Shown one piece after another: positions 44,137 through 53,877 of a stretch of 64,000 bases of DNA; the first letter of the stretch is position 1, and every line of letters begins with the position of its first letter. The notes under the pieces are model-generated. The model was not told the DNA's origin. It worked only from the letters and a program-made list of their open reading frames with translations, and did not search any database. The stretch comes from Burkholderiales bacterium RIFCSPHIGHO2_01_FULL_63_240 (lineage in GTDB: Bacteria; Pseudomonadota; Gammaproteobacteria; Burkholderiales; Burkholderiaceae_C), in contig MERU01000006.1 in assembly GCA_001770725.1 (NCBI GenBank), positions 310,001 through 374,000 of the forward strand, in the 5' to 3' direction. The position numbers and the translations under genes are program-made.

Positions 44137-44949
44137 TCAGGCGCTCAGTCGACGGCGAGCCAGTCCGATGCCTGCGAGGCCGATGAGCATCAGGGCCCAG
44201 GTGGACGCTTCGGGCACGGCCGTGACGCTCATCTTCCCAAGGCCGCCGACCGCATCCATGGTGACTTTGCCGAGCGGCGTGAGTTGAAACGATTGGTCCC
44301 AAAGCGTGCGACCTTGTTCCGTGAACTGCAGGTTGCTCAAAACAGGGTGAGCAGAAAGCGACTCGAGGTTGGCCATGCAGTGCGGCCGACCAGGCAGGCA
44401 GGTCAAGATGGGCGTGAAGGCGGTTTCGGCGAGGACGAATGCCGGGGCATCGAAGCTGAAAATGGCCGTCTCGGTGCTTGCGGAGCCGTTGACCTTTGCG
44501 AACACCTGTTTGCCCAAGTGGTCGATGCGCAGATCAGACAGCGTCATCGAGCCAGTGCCCTGGGTCAGCGCCGAGCCGGCTCCGGTCAGTGTGATGTCGC
44601 CACGCAGCTGTTCGCTGATCACGTTGAGGCTGCCATCGACAGCAGAGTGCTCCATGGTCAGGCTGACCAGGGAGAAATCCTGCAACACCGCCGTTGGCCG
44701 GCCGCGGTCCAGGGTGATCGTGGGTTGGGGATTGCCTGAGGGGGTGATGCCAAGCGCGCTCGCGGCGCCCACGAGGTTGGGGGACCAACTCCAGCGAACC
44801 GATGTGGCGGAGAAGGTGGGCGTCAGGTCATGGGGGGGAGGCGCTTCGGCGATGTGATCGATGCCGTAGGCGGTGATCGTGGCGGCGAATGCCGACGAAG
44901 AAGCGCTGACGCAAAGCGCCAGCACGCAGGTTTGCCAAGTACGAGGCAT
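44137..44949 (-). CDS. PEP-CTERM sorted exported protein
   Basis: A 270-residue secreted protein. An N-terminal signal peptide (cleavage after SSAFA, near residue 22) precedes a beta-rich body with no known domain. The C-terminus is a classic PEP-CTERM: VPEASTWALMLIGLAGIGLARRR, with the recognition triplet PEA, a hydrophobic helix and basic residues. Exosortase cleaves such proteins, usually linked to exopolysaccharide or floc formation. It ends against the polysaccharide operon, which supports that link; no exosortase is in the window. The ATG at 44949 is used. Confidence 0.9.
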   Translation of the reverse strand: MPRTWQTCVLALCVSASSSAFAATITAYGIDHIAEAPPPHDLTPTFSATSVRWSWSPNLVGAASALGITPSGNPQPTITLDRGRPTAVLQDFSLVSLTMEHSAVDGSLNVISEQLRGDITLTGAGSALTQGTGSMTLSDLRIDHLGKQVFAKVNGSASTETAIFSFDAPAFVLAETAFTPILTCLPGRPHCMANLESLSAHPVLSNLQFTEQGRTLWDQSFQLTPLGKVTMDAVGGLGKMSVTAVPEASTWALMLIGLAGIGLARRRLSA

Positions 44950-45818
44950 GGTTTCTCTCCTGATTTTGGTGTGGTGCGGATGTGCCGCAGTTTGTTTATC
45001 TCGGAGGACCTCGTTGGGGTCAATCGGGCCTTCCCTGGTTTGGCACGGCTTGTTCCCGCGGCTTGTTTCTGATCGTGCATTCCTGATCGTGCATTCCTGG
45101 GCGTGGATCAGTGCTTCTTCATGTGCCGAGGACAGAGAAGAGAAAGGCCCCCGTTTGGAGATCTTCGGGCGCGGGTCGACCATTTCGGACCCTGAGGACA
45201 TCAGGGTGCCTTGCAAGCCGGAACGAACCGGCTTCAGGCTTGTCTCCGCTTTGCCGCCAGGAAGTGTCGCGTCACCGGTGGCTTCGGTGTGGGTCCAGAA
45301 CCGTGCATTTGTCGAGCCCCGAATCCGTGGGGGCTCACCACGGTTGCGAAAGCAGTTTTGGTGCCGTGAACTGAACGACAGCGCGATGATCTTCGTGTCA
45401 TTGATGACGGCATTGAACGGGTATCCGATGCATCGCTGATGCCCCGTCCGTGGCTGTGACGCTGGGGAGTCGACCGTTCGGTTTGATGACATAGAGCATC
45501 TGCACGAATGTGGGTGAAGATGTGATCACCGCCTGAGAAGGTGCGACGATCTTCGGCCCAGTCGTCGCCGTGGACGTGATGACCACTGGCACCGCCAGCG
45601 CGGCTTGAGCGACAAATGCCGGGGCAAAGCCTGACCGCCCTTTGATTCAAAGGTTCTTCATGAAAACTCCGTGTGTTCATGGTGGTTGATCGCAAGCCGC
45701 CTGACGGAGGTTTGCGCGATCCTTCATTGGAACAGCGGAGGTCGTGTCAATGACCCTGAGGGGACGTTGCCGTGGCCTGTTGGGCGCTCTCTTGTTGATC
45801 AGGCGCACGAGGCCACAT
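44950..45818. other. Long stretch without a convincing gene
   Basis: About 870 bases between the PEP-CTERM and MarR genes. Open frames here have unusual composition (many R, H, S and T) and no family pattern. Base composition is less GC-biased at third codon positions than in the neighbours. One degraded exported-protein frame is possible at 45398-45661. The segment just upstream of 44949 must carry the PEP-CTERM promoter; I could not place it. Confidence 0.5.
45398..45661 (-). pseudogene. Possible remnant of a secreted-protein gene
   Basis: Reading from an ATG at 45661 gives MKNL followed by a stop at codon 5. The same frame then continues as IKGRSGFAPAFVAQAALAVP, like the end of a signal peptide, and as Thr/Val-rich sequence to a stop at 45398. 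If a TGA replaced a sense codon, the frame would encode a secreted protein of about 87 residues. No homology is visible, so the call is weak. Confidence 0.25.
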
Positions 45819-46286
45819 CTAGGCCGAACGTTCCCCGATGAGCATGAGCCATTCGCGCAACTGGCTTTGCTCGTCAGGGGCCAGGCTTTGCGCCATGCGC
45901 TCGTCATGCAACTGCACGGCTGCGGTGATGGCCGCCAGATCGGCCTGCCCCTTCTTCGTGAGCGCCAGGCTGAACGCACGGCGGTCTTCCGGCACCGGAT
46001 GCCGCTGCATGTAGCCCAGCTCTTCGAGCGCATCGACAAGGATCACGGCGCCAGAGCGTGCGATGCCCATCACCTTGGCCAGTTGCGTCAGCTTCAGGCC
46101 CGGGTTGTGCGACACGATGACCATGGCCGAGAAGCGCGGAGGCGTGATGCCCCACTGAGACAGCGACGCCACGAAGTCCTCGTAAAGGCGGATCTGTGCG
46201 CGGCGCACAGCGTAGCCGAGCAGGGTGTCAAGCACGCCATAGTCGATGCCAGGGACGCGTGGAACGAAAGGATCCGTTTCTTGCAT
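45819..46286 (-). CDS. MarR-family regulator
   Basis: A 155-residue winged-helix regulator. The DNA-binding part spans residues about 45-110: ITPPRFSAMVIVSHNPGLKLTQLAKVMGIARSGAVILVDALEELGYMQRHPVPEDRRAFSLALTKKG is the family pattern, of which PEDRRAFSLALTKKG is the wing. Effector and targets are unknown. It sits 69 bases downstream of sdaA on the same strand. Confidence 0.9.
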   Translation of the reverse strand: MQETDPFVPRVPGIDYGVLDTLLGYAVRRAQIRLYEDFVASLSQWGITPPRFSAMVIVSHNPGLKLTQLAKVMGIARSGAVILVDALEELGYMQRHPVPEDRRAFSLALTKKGQADLAAITAAVQLHDERMAQSLAPDEQSQLREWLMLIGERSA

Positions 46287-46355
46287 GAGGTCCAGTCTAG
46301 GAGCGAGGCCATCACCTGTGTGACATCCGCGGTGACAGTTGGGGCCACATTGTCG

Positions 46356-47753
46356 TCAGCAGGCCACGATGTTGACGGCCAGGCCGCCCAGCGATGTCTC
46401 TTTGTAGCGGTTTTGCATGTCGGCGCCGGTCTGCTTCATCGTCAGGATGGCCTGGTCCAGGCTGACTCGATGTCGCCCGTCGCCCAGCAATGCCAGGCGA
46501 GCAGCGTGGATGGCCTGCACCGCCCCCACCGCGTTGCGCTCGATGCAGGGGATCTGCACCAGCCCGCCCACTGGGTCGCAGGTCAGGCCGAGGTGGTGCT
46601 CCAGGCCGATCTCGGCGGCGTTCTCGACCTGCTCGGGTGTGCCGCCCATGACCGCACACAGGCCGGCCGCGGCCATGGCACAGGCCACTCCCACCTCGCC
46701 CTGGCAGCCGACTTCTGCGCCAGAGATGGAAGCGTTTTCCTTGCACAGCAGGCCGATGGCCGCGGCCGTGAGCAAGAAGTCTTCCATGCGTTGCTCGGTG
46801 GCACCGGGCAGGTGGTGCATGGCGTGGTGCAGCACCGCGGGCACGATGCCGGCCGCGCCATTGGTGGGAGCGGTGACCACGCGCCCACCGGATGCGTTCT
46901 CCTCGTTCACGGCGAGGGCCCACAGCGTGACCCAGTCCATTTGCTGCAGCGGGTCGGTGGCGCCTTGCGCACCCAGCAGCCGTTGGTGGACTTGAGGGGC
47001 GCGGCGCTTGACCTTGAAGCCGCCAGGCAGCTCGTCGGGCTGCCTCTCATCGATGCCGCAGCCTCGTCGAACGCAGGCCTGCATCGCTTGCCAGATGGTT
47101 CGCAGGCCCTCGCACGTGGCCTGGTCACTGCGCCAATGGGTCTCGTTGCGGCGCATCAGGGTGGCGATGCTCAGGCGGTGCTGCTCGCACAGCGTGAGCA
47201 GCTCGGCCGCGCAGTGGAAGGGCAGGGGCAGCGCATCGGGACCGGGGGCGATGCCTGCCTGGCGGTCGGGGTGCTCGGCCACGTCCTGCGACACGACGAA
47301 GCCACCGCCGACCGAATACCAGGCCTCGTCGAGCAGCACCTTCCCCGATGCATCGGTGGCCGTCAACGTCATCGCATTGGGATGAAAGGGCAGGCTGCGC
47401 CGGCCATCGAGCAGGAGGTCGTGATCGGGGTTGAAGTGCGCTTCGTGTTCGCCCAGGATGGCCAGCCGGTGGGTGTCGTGCACGGCCTGCAGCCAGCCAG
47501 GGATGGCATCGATCTGAACCGAGTCGGGCTCGTGCCCCATCAGCCCGAGCTGCACGGCGCGGTCGCTGCCGTGTCCCTTGCCGGTGGCGCCCAGCGAGCC
47601 CAGCAGCTCGCAGCGCACCCGCGCCACGCGTGTCAGCAGGCCCTCGCGCTGCAGTCTGAGCGCGAAGAGGCGGGCGGCCCGCATCGGCCCCACGGTGTGG
47701 GAACTCGAGGGGCCGATGCCCACCTTGAAGAGGTCGAACACCGAGATGGCCAT
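46356..47753 (-). CDS. sdaA: L-serine ammonia-lyase, iron-sulfur type
   Basis: A 465-residue single-chain L-serine dehydratase turning serine into pyruvate and ammonia. The beta domain starts [21 protein letters not shown]; the alpha domain has [35 protein letters not shown] with the cluster-binding cysteines, and the C-terminal [20 protein letters not shown], whose last Cys is the family's tail residue. The ATG at 47753 gives the conserved start. The 5' gap contains nothing else recognisable. Confidence 0.97.
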   Translation of the reverse strand: MAISVFDLFKVGIGPSSSHTVGPMRAARLFALRLQREGLLTRVARVRCELLGSLGATGKGHGSDRAVQLGLMGHEPDSVQIDAIPGWLQAVHDTHRLAILGEHEAHFNPDHDLLLDGRRSLPFHPNAMTLTATDASGKVLLDEAWYSVGGGFVVSQDVAEHPDRQAGIAPGPDALPLPFHCAAELLTLCEQHRLSIATLMRRNETHWRSDQATCEGLRTIWQAMQACVRRGCGIDERQPDELPGGFKVKRRAPQVHQRLLGAQGATDPLQQMDWVTLWALAVNEENASGGRVVTAPTNGAAGIVPAVLHHAMHHLPGATEQRMEDFLLTAAAIGLLCKENASISGAEVGCQGEVGVACAMAAAGLCAVMGGTPEQVENAAEIGLEHHLGLTCDPVGGLVQIPCIERNAVGAVQAIHAARLALLGDGRHRVSLDQAILTMKQTGADMQNRYKETSLGGLAVNIVAC

Positions 47754-48033
47754 GGTTTGCTCCCGATGGCTTGATCGTCGCACTTGCGGCTGGGGTGGCA
47801 ACGGGGGCAGACCCTGAGGCCCTTTGGGTGACTGTGAAATAGGGCTCGGGGGGTGTTGGCTCTTTTGGGGTGTGGTGCCACGGTTGAGCAACGGTCAGGG
47901 GGCGAGGGGTGCCTGCTCCGGCCCTGCGCGGGGCATCCCCGAGCGCGCTCACCATCACCCCGCCCATCGAGCCACGCACCAGCCGTCGCACGAACCCCAC
48001 CCAAAATCAACCCGCCCCAACACCAGGCACGAC
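47754..48033. other. Gene-free gap upstream of sdaA
   Basis: About 280 bases between the sdaA start and the terminator of the PF10118 gene. It must hold the sdaA promoter, but I see no convincing -35/-10 pair or operator. Short frames here are shadows of GC-rich sequence. Confidence 0.4.
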
Positions 48034-48070
48034 AAAAAAGGCCGCCCCGCTGCGAACAGCGAAGGCGGCC
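48034..48070 (-). terminator. Rho-independent terminator of the PF10118 gene
   Basis: On the minus strand GGCCGCC (48070-48064) pairs with GGCGGCC (48046-48040), with an inner pairing CGCTG/CAGCG, followed by six T (48039-48034). It lies 37 bases beyond the PF10118 stop codon. Confidence 0.85.
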
Positions 48071-48106
48071 AACACGATGCACTCAAGAGTGAGAGGGTGA
48101 CGCGGC

Positions 48107-48988
48107 TCAGTAGGCAGCCTGAAAGAGTGCGTCCCCGGCCTTCATGGGATTGCCGGTTTCTTCAAAGGCCTTGATCCACACCGGGTAGCTGTGGATGACC
48201 TGGTGCTGCCAGGGGTGGAAGCCAGGGCGGTAGTAGTCCAGGAGCTTGAAAGTGTTGCGCGCGAAGATGCCCTTGGGGCCATACACCCACCACGAACCCT
48301 TGAGGCACAGCCACAGGCGCTTGGGCAGCGAGATCTTGTCGTCCTTCATCAGCCGGTTGGTCAGGCGCATGCTGTCGACCACGACCTTGTAGAGCGCGTG
48401 GGTCATGGCGGCGCAGCGCATGACGTAGCCCACCTTGGCCACGTCCTTCATCACGTCGAAGGCCACGGCCTTGTGCTCCATCTCTTCGATGGCGTGCCAG
48501 GCCCACATGGCGCGCACCTTCGCGTCGGCGGGGGCCATCACCTCCTTCGACTCGAACAGCATCTGCGCCATCATGGCCGTGAAGTGCTCGAAGGCGGCGG
48601 TCAGCGCGAGGTTGTACTTGGCGGAGTACTTCCTGGTGTAGTCGTCGAAGAGGGCCTTGGCCTCGGTCAGGATCAGGTCGACGTCGCAGCCCTGCTTGCG
48701 CAGCAGGTCGTTGTAATGCGTGTGGGCGATGCCGTGCTGGCCTTCCTGGCGGATGAAGTTCTTGACGTCCTCGGCCAGCTTCGGGTCGGTGATCAGGTGG
48801 CGAAAGGCCCGCACGCTGGTGATGAAGTAGCGCTCGCCATCGGGGAAGGCGGCTTGCATGCCGTCGAACAGGCGGGTCTTGAAGGCGTCGTTGCCGTACC
48901 ACCAGCGAGGGGTGTTCTCGTCGAGTTCGAAATCGAGCTTTTCGCGGGGAACGATGCTCTCGGGGCCGTTGTGTTTTTGGGGGCTCAT
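48107..48988 (-). CDS. PF10118-family predicted metal-dependent hydrolase
   Basis: A 293-residue protein. Motifs are [16 protein letters not shown] and the helical [18 protein letters not shown], giving E-x2-H and E-x2-E-x2-H ligand sets that resemble a ferritin-like di-metal site. Relatives are annotated as predicted metal-dependent hydrolases; the reaction is unproven. The ATG at 48988 has GGAG seven bases upstream. It is divergent from an SDR gene across two palindromes at 49023-49054, which implies shared repression. Confidence 0.85.
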   Translation of the reverse strand: MSPQKHNGPESIVPREKLDFELDENTPRWWYGNDAFKTRLFDGMQAAFPDGERYFITSVRAFRHLITDPKLAEDVKNFIRQEGQHGIAHTHYNDLLRKQGCDVDLILTEAKALFDDYTRKYSAKYNLALTAAFEHFTAMMAQMLFESKEVMAPADAKVRAMWAWHAIEEMEHKAVAFDVMKDVAKVGYVMRCAAMTHALYKVVVDSMRLTNRLMKDDKISLPKRLWLCLKGSWWVYGPKGIFARNTFKLLDYYRPGFHPWQHQVIHSYPVWIKAFEETGNPMKAGDALFQAAY

Positions 48989-49022
48989 GCTGTCTCCTCG
49001 GCACTGCGAATGGGTGAAGTCT

Positions 49023-49054
49023 AGTAATCGTGAATTACTTGACGTGCACGTCAA
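49023..49054. promoter_or_regulatory. Two abutting palindromes between divergent genes
   Basis: AGTAAT-N5-ATTACT (49023-49039) overlaps by one base the perfect 16-base palindrome TTGACGTGCACGTCAA (49039-49054). They lie 35-66 bases upstream of the PF10118 gene and about 150 bases before the SDR gene. Both look like TetR- or GntR-type operators. The regulator is not in the window. Confidence 0.6.
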
Positions 49055-49201
49055 TGCGACAGATGGGCATCCTGGGCGACACTTGGGGGGTTGAAGCGGC
49101 GTTGACGTGGAACCGCCCCATCGGGTTTACGCCAGCTTTCCGCATCGTGGAGGCGGCCTGTGCTTGCTTCCCACTTGTTTCACCCAGAGCCAAGAGGTCC
49201 C

Positions 49202-50113
49202 ATGAGCGCTCCCGCCACCCCCGAGTCCCCCAACATCCGCCTGGATGGCCGCGTGGCCATCGTCACCGGTGCCGGCGCCGGCCTGGGGCGCACGCACGCC
49301 CTGGCCCTGGCGGCCCGGGGGGCCAGCGTGGTGATCAACGACCTGAACCTGGCGCCGGCCGAGGCCGTGGCCCAAGAGGTGCGTGCCGCGGGTGGCCAGG
49401 CCCTGGCCTGTGCCGGCTCGGTCACCGACGAGGCCGCTGTGCAGGCCATGGTCGAGCAGGCGCTGGCGACCTTCGGGCGCATCGACATCCTGGTCAACAA
49501 CGCCGGCATCCTGCGCGACAAGAGCTTCGCCAAGATGACGCTCGACGACTTCCGCCTGGTGGTCGACGTGCACCTGATGGGCGCCGTCGTCTGCACCAAG
49601 GCCGTGTGGGAGACCATGCGCGCGCAGCAGTTTGGCCGCATCGTGTTCACGACCTCGTCGTCGGGGCTGTTCGGCAACTTCGGCCAGGCCAACTATGGCG
49701 CGGCCAAGATGGCGCTGGTGGGGCTGATGCAGACGCTGGCGCTCGAGGGCGAGAAGGCCAACATCCGCGTCAACTGCCTGGCGCCCACGGCGGCCACGGC
49801 GATGACGCAGGGCATCTTGCCGCCCGAGGTGCTGGCCGTGCTGACGCCCGAGAGCGTGTCGCCGGGCCTGGTCTACCTGGTCAGCGACGAGGCGCCCACG
49901 CGCGCCATCCTCAACGCCGGTGCGGGCGTGTTCGCGGCCTCGCACGTGGGGCTGGGCGCGCCCGTGTTCATCGGTGCGGTGCCCGATGCCGTCGACCGGG
50001 TGGCCGAGGCCTGGCCGCAGATCAGCGACCGGGCGGCCTCGATCGTGCCGCGCAGCGGGCTGGAGCAGTCGATGCGCGAGATCGGGGCCGTGCAGGCGCG
50101 GTCAAAGGGTTGA
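49202..50113 (+). CDS. Short-chain dehydrogenase/reductase
   Basis: A 303-residue NAD(P)-dependent enzyme. Cofactor motif TGAGAGLGRTHALAL, the NNAG motif and catalytic Ser-Tyr-Lys (TSSSGLFGNFGQANYGAAKMAL) are present. The C-terminal 90 residues resemble the extended SDRs of the hydroxysteroid/hydroxyacyl-CoA dehydrogenase type (peroxisomal MFE-2-like). Substrate unknown; lipid or steroid oxidation is plausible. The ATG at 49202 is preferred over the frame-open codons upstream. Its 3' end overlaps the convergent hydrolase gene by 12 bases. Confidence 0.9.
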   Translation: MSAPATPESPNIRLDGRVAIVTGAGAGLGRTHALALAARGASVVINDLNLAPAEAVAQEVRAAGGQALACAGSVTDEAAVQAMVEQALATFGRIDILVNNAGILRDKSFAKMTLDDFRLVVDVHLMGAVVCTKAVWETMRAQQFGRIVFTTSSSGLFGNFGQANYGAAKMALVGLMQTLALEGEKANIRVNCLAPTAATAMTQGILPPEVLAVLTPESVSPGLVYLVSDEAPTRAILNAGAGVFAASHVGLGAPVFIGAVPDAVDRVAEAWPQISDRAASIVPRSGLEQSMREIGAVQARSKG

Positions 50114-50728
50114 GTCGCCCAGCGCGCACAGGCAGGGCTGGTGGCGCAGTTGCTGGCGGATGAGTTCATCGACCTTCTGACGCGCCAGCGGCCAGGGCCC
50201 GAAGCCCGATTCGGTGTTGATGTGGCCGACCTGCCCGAGGTTGCGAAAGCCTGCGCCCCAGGCGTGGGCCCAGTCGCGGGCTCGCTCCAGCGGCATCCAG
50301 GGGTCGTTCTCGCTGCCGATGACGCTCAGGGGCAGGCCCAGCCGGTGGCGGGGCAGTCGCTCTTCGATCTGGAACTTCACGGGGTCGGCGGGCGCCACCA
50401 TCAGGGCCGCGACGATGCGGCCGTGTCGGAGGCCGACACCGGTTGCATCGTCGTGGGCTGAACCTGCGTGGGCTGTGGCCAGGTGGTGAGCCAAGGCCAG
50501 CGTGCCGAAGCTGTGGGCCACGGCCACCCAGTCGGTGTGGGCGCCTTGCCGCTCAAGCGTCTCGGCGATGCGCGTCGACCATGCCGGCAGGCTGGCACGA
50601 TCCCAATCGTCCTGCTGGACGCGAACGGCACCAGCGAACTGGTTCTGCAACCAGGTTTGCCAGTGCGTCGGGCCGCTGTCGCGCAGCCCTGGCACGATCA
50701 GCACGCGCAGGGGAGGGCGGGCCCGCAT
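50102..50728 (-). CDS. RBBP9/YdeN-type alpha/beta hydrolase
   Basis: A 208-residue hydrolase. It has VLIVPGLRDSGPTHWQTWLQ, the nucleophile elbow VAHSFG (Ser within H-S-F), SENDPWMPLERA carrying the acid, and GHINTESGFGPWP carrying the His. The family comprises small serine hydrolases of unclear substrate. It lies four bases downstream of the sulfate-binding protein gene, so it may be co-transcribed with it. Confidence 0.88.
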   Translation of the reverse strand: MRARPPLRVLIVPGLRDSGPTHWQTWLQNQFAGAVRVQQDDWDRASLPAWSTRIAETLERQGAHTDWVAVAHSFGTLALAHHLATAHAGSAHDDATGVGLRHGRIVAALMVAPADPVKFQIEERLPRHRLGLPLSVIGSENDPWMPLERARDWAHAWGAGFRNLGQVGHINTESGFGPWPLARQKVDELIRQQLRHQPCLCALGDSTL

Positions 50729-50732
50729 GGCC

Positions 50733-51749
50733 TCACCTCTTGAGGTAGATCTGGTCGAACACGCCACCGTCCGCGAAGTGCGTCTTCTGGGCCTTGGTCC
50801 AGCCGCCGAAGACGTCATCGATCTTCGCCAGCTCGAGTTTCGGGAACTGCTTGGCGTACTTGGCTGCGGCCTTCGGGTCCGTGGGACGGTAGAAGTTCTT
50901 GCCGGCGATGTCCTGGCCTTCGGCGCTGTAGAGGTACTCGATGTAGGCCTTGGCGACGTCGCGGGTGCCGCGCTTGTCGACGACCTTGTCCACGATGGCC
51001 ACGGGCGGCTCGGCGTAGATCGAGAACTTCGGGTAGACGATGTCGAACTTCTCGGCACCGAACTCCTTGAGCGACAGGTGGGCTTCGTTTTCCCAGGCCA
51101 GCAGCACGTCACCCTGGCCGCGTTCGGCGAAGGTCACGGTCGAGCCTCGGGCGCCGGAGTCCAGCACGGGCACATTCTCGAACAGCTTGCGCACGAAGTC
51201 CTTGGCCTTGTCTTCGGAGCCGGTCTTCTTGAGTTCATGGGCCCAGGCGGCCAGGTAGTTCCAGCGGGCGCCGCCCGAGGTCTTGGGGTTCGGGGTGATG
51301 ACGCCCACGCCCGGCTTGATGAGGTCGGACCAGTCCTTGATCTGCTTGGGGTTGCCCTTGCGGACCAGGAACACGATGGTCGAGGTGTAGGGCGAGCTGT
51401 TGCCCTTGAAGGACTTCTGCCAGTCGGCCTTGAGCAGGCCCTTCTCGGCGATGGCATCGATGTCGTAGGCCAGGGCCAGGGTGACGACGTCGGCTTCCAG
51501 ACCGTCGATCACCGAGCGGGCCTGCTTGCCCGAACCGCCATGCGAAGCCTTGACGGTGACGTTGTCGCCGGTCTTGGCCTTCCAGTGCTTGGCGAAGGCG
51601 GCGTTGTATTCCTGGTAGAGCTCGCGCGTCGGGTCGTACGAAACGTTCAGCAGGGAGATGTCCTTGGCGTGAGCCAGGCCACCGACGGTCAGGGCAGAGG
51701 CAAGGGCCAGGGTGTGAACAGCGCGGCGGGTGAAGGTCTTTTGGGACAT
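50733..51749 (-). CDS. Sulfate/thiosulfate-binding protein
   Basis: A 338-residue periplasmic binding protein for sulfate ABC import (Sbp/CysP type). Signal peptide to about residue 28 (GGLAHA). Conserved parts: [86 protein letters not shown] and [22 protein letters not shown]. It is transcribed away from a paralogue that heads the cysTWA operon, so it presumably shares the same permease. Confidence 0.95.
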   Translation of the reverse strand: MSQKTFTRRAVHTLALASALTVGGLAHAKDISLLNVSYDPTRELYQEYNAAFAKHWKAKTGDNVTVKASHGGSGKQARSVIDGLEADVVTLALAYDIDAIAEKGLLKADWQKSFKGNSSPYTSTIVFLVRKGNPKQIKDWSDLIKPGVGVITPNPKTSGGARWNYLAAWAHELKKTGSEDKAKDFVRKLFENVPVLDSGARGSTVTFAERGQGDVLLAWENEAHLSLKEFGAEKFDIVYPKFSIYAEPPVAIVDKVVDKRGTRDVAKAYIEYLYSAEGQDIAGKNFYRPTDPKAAAKYAKQFPKLELAKIDDVFGGWTKAQKTHFADGGVFDQIYLKR

Positions 51750-51969
51750 GGGCTCAGTCTTGTGTGAATGGGATGAGCCGATGCTAGGCAGGTGGCGTTT
51801 CTCACGGAACGAAGGAATGCGCTCAAGCACATGCGTTCTGTGTCGGAACCTTCGCGCGGGGCGAATCCTCGCGCACGGATGTTTTTCGCATAAGAAGCTG
51901 AGCAATGGTCGCTTCTGCGCAAACCGACGACTGCATAGCATCCATCGCATTCCTCAGATGGAGCTTTGC
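51750..51969. promoter_or_regulatory. Divergent promoter region of the two sulfate-binding genes
   Basis: Two candidate promoters each use TAGCAT as -10: rightward TTCTGC-N17-TAGCAT with -10 at 51936-51941, and leftward TTCCGT-N17-TAGCAT with -10 at 51786-51781. The -35 boxes are poor, as expected for activator-dependent promoters. CysB-type control is likely from context, but I cannot define its binding site. An in-frame ATG at 51958 is an alternative start for the rightward gene. Confidence 0.4.
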
Positions 51970-52995
51970 ATGCGTCGCCTTGTCCTGAAAACCACCACCC
52001 TGTTCCTGATCGCCTCCGGCCTGGGGAGCGCGAGCCTGTCCGCACACGCCCAGGTCCGCGACGTCACCTTGCTCAATGTGTCCTACGACGTGACCCGCGA
52101 GTTCTACAAGGACTACAACCAGGCCTTTGCCCGCCACTGGAAGCAGACCACCGGCGAGACCCTGACGCTCAACCAGTCGCATGGCGGCTCCAGCAAGCAG
52201 GCCAACAGCGTGGTCGAAGGCCTGCCGGCCGATGTCATCACCATGAACCAGGCCAGCGACATCGACATCCTGGCCGAGCGGGGCAAGCTCATCCCGGCCG
52301 ACTGGGCCAAGCGCCTGCCCTACAACAGCTCGCCCACCGCCTCGGTCACCGTGATCCTGGTGCGCAAGGGCAACCCCAAGCAGATCAAGGACTGGTCCGA
52401 CCTGGCTCGCCCGGGCGTTTCCGTCGTGATCCCCAACCCCAAGACCTCGGGCAATGGGCGCTATTCCTACCTGGCAGCCTGGGGCTCGGTCATCAAGGCC
52501 GGCGGCAAGCCCGAGCAGGCCCGCGCCCTGGTGCAGAAGATCTTCGCCAACGTGCCGGTGTTCGACGGCGGTGGCCGCGCGGCCACCACCTTCGCCCAGC
52601 GCAACATCGGCGACGCCCTGGCCACCTTCGAGAGCGAGGTGCCGCTGATCCAGAACGAGTTCAAGGGCGACTACCAGGTCGTCTACCCCAAGACGACCAT
52701 CCTGGCCGAGAACCCGGTCAGCATCGTCGACAAGGTGGTCGACAAGAAGGGCACCCGCAAGCAGGCCGAGGCCTACCTGCAGTACCTCTACTCCGACGAA
52801 GGCCAGGCGATCGCCGTCAAGCACAACCTGCGTCCGCGCTCTCCTGCCCTGCTCAAGCAGCACCAGGCCAAGTTCATCGGCGTGCCCACGTTCACCGTGA
52901 ACGAAGTCTTCGGCGGCTGGGGCAAGGTCCAGGCCGAGCACTTCCGCGACGGCGGCATCTATGACCAGATCACCGCAGCCGGTCGCGCCAAGTGA
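51970..52995 (+). CDS. Sulfate-binding protein heading the cysTWA operon
   Basis: A 341-residue paralogue of the divergent binding protein with a signal peptide ending near SAHA. It keeps the same ligand blocks: [69 protein letters not shown] and NPKTSGNGRYSYLAAW, plus FGGWGKVQAEHFRDGG. I used the second ATG (51970), which gives the typical signal start; 51958 would add four residues. It is 23 bases before cysT. Confidence 0.95.
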   Translation: MRRLVLKTTTLFLIASGLGSASLSAHAQVRDVTLLNVSYDVTREFYKDYNQAFARHWKQTTGETLTLNQSHGGSSKQANSVVEGLPADVITMNQASDIDILAERGKLIPADWAKRLPYNSSPTASVTVILVRKGNPKQIKDWSDLARPGVSVVIPNPKTSGNGRYSYLAAWGSVIKAGGKPEQARALVQKIFANVPVFDGGGRAATTFAQRNIGDALATFESEVPLIQNEFKGDYQVVYPKTTILAENPVSIVDKVVDKKGTRKQAEAYLQYLYSDEGQAIAVKHNLRPRSPALLKQHQAKFIGVPTFTVNEVFGGWGKVQAEHFRDGGIYDQITAAGRAK

Positions 52996-53018
52996 CGCCT
53001 GCCTGAACAGAGCCTGAC

Positions 53019-53861
53019 ATGTTGTTATCCAAGACCTTGCTGCGGCGGCACAGCGTGCTGCCCGGCTTCGACCTGGCCCTGGGCCTGACGCTGCTGTACC
53101 TGTGCCTGATCGTGCTGATCCCGCTCAGCGCGGCCTTCCTGCGCACGACGGAGCTCACTTGGCCAGCCTTCGTCGACACCGTGACCTCGCCGCGCGTGGT
53201 GGCCTCGTACAAGCTGACCTTCGGGGCGTCGCTGCTGGCCGCGCTGGTCAACGCCTTCTTCGGCCTGCTGGTGGCCTGGGTGCTGGTGCGCTACGACTTT
53301 TTCGGCCGGCGCATCGTCGACGCCCTGGTGGACCTGCCCTTTGCCCTGCCCACCGCGGTGGCTGGCATCACGCTGACTGGCCTGTACGCCGGCAACGGCT
53401 GGATCGGCCAGTGGCTGGAGCCGCTGGGCATCAAGGTGGCCTTCACGCCGGTGGGCGTGTTCGTGGCCATGACCTTCATCGGACTGCCTTTTGTCGTGCG
53501 CACGGTGCAGCCCATCCTGGAAGACCTGGCTTCGGAGCTGGAAGAAGCCGCCGCCACGCTCGGCGCCAGCCGCTGGCAGAGCTTCACGAAGGTGATCTTT
53601 CCGATCCTCACGCCGGCGCTGCTGACGGGCTTCGCCCTGGCCTTCGCCCGTGCGCTGGGCGAGTACGGCTCGATCATCTTCATCGCCGGCAACATGCCGA
53701 TGATCTCGGAGATCACTCCCCTGCTGATCATCACCAAGCTGGAGCAATACGACTACGCGGGCGCCACCGCCATCGCCGTGGTCATGCTGGTGATGTCCTT
53801 CATCCTGCTGCTGGCCATCAACGCCCTGCAAGCCTGGACGCGCAAGCGCCAGGGCAAGTGA
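53019..53861 (+). CDS. cysT: Sulfate ABC transporter permease CysT
   Basis: A 280-residue inner-membrane permease with six helices. The permease loop [30 protein letters not shown] is the EAA motif that contacts CysA, and the N-terminal [15 protein letters not shown] helix is typical. It forms the channel with CysW. The gap to cysW is 16 bases. Confidence 0.95.
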   Translation: MLLSKTLLRRHSVLPGFDLALGLTLLYLCLIVLIPLSAAFLRTTELTWPAFVDTVTSPRVVASYKLTFGASLLAALVNAFFGLLVAWVLVRYDFFGRRIVDALVDLPFALPTAVAGITLTGLYAGNGWIGQWLEPLGIKVAFTPVGVFVAMTFIGLPFVVRTVQPILEDLASELEEAAATLGASRWQSFTKVIFPILTPALLTGFALAFARALGEYGSIIFIAGNMPMISEITPLLIITKLEQYDYAGATAIAVVMLVMSFILLLAINALQAWTRKRQGK

Positions 53862-53877
53862 CCAGACGGAGCCCGCC

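Noticed and set aside
44137-45492. Extension of the PEP-CTERM gene to 451 codons
   Set aside because: The ATG at 44949 starts a clear signal peptide; the upstream part has no signal or homology and atypical composition.
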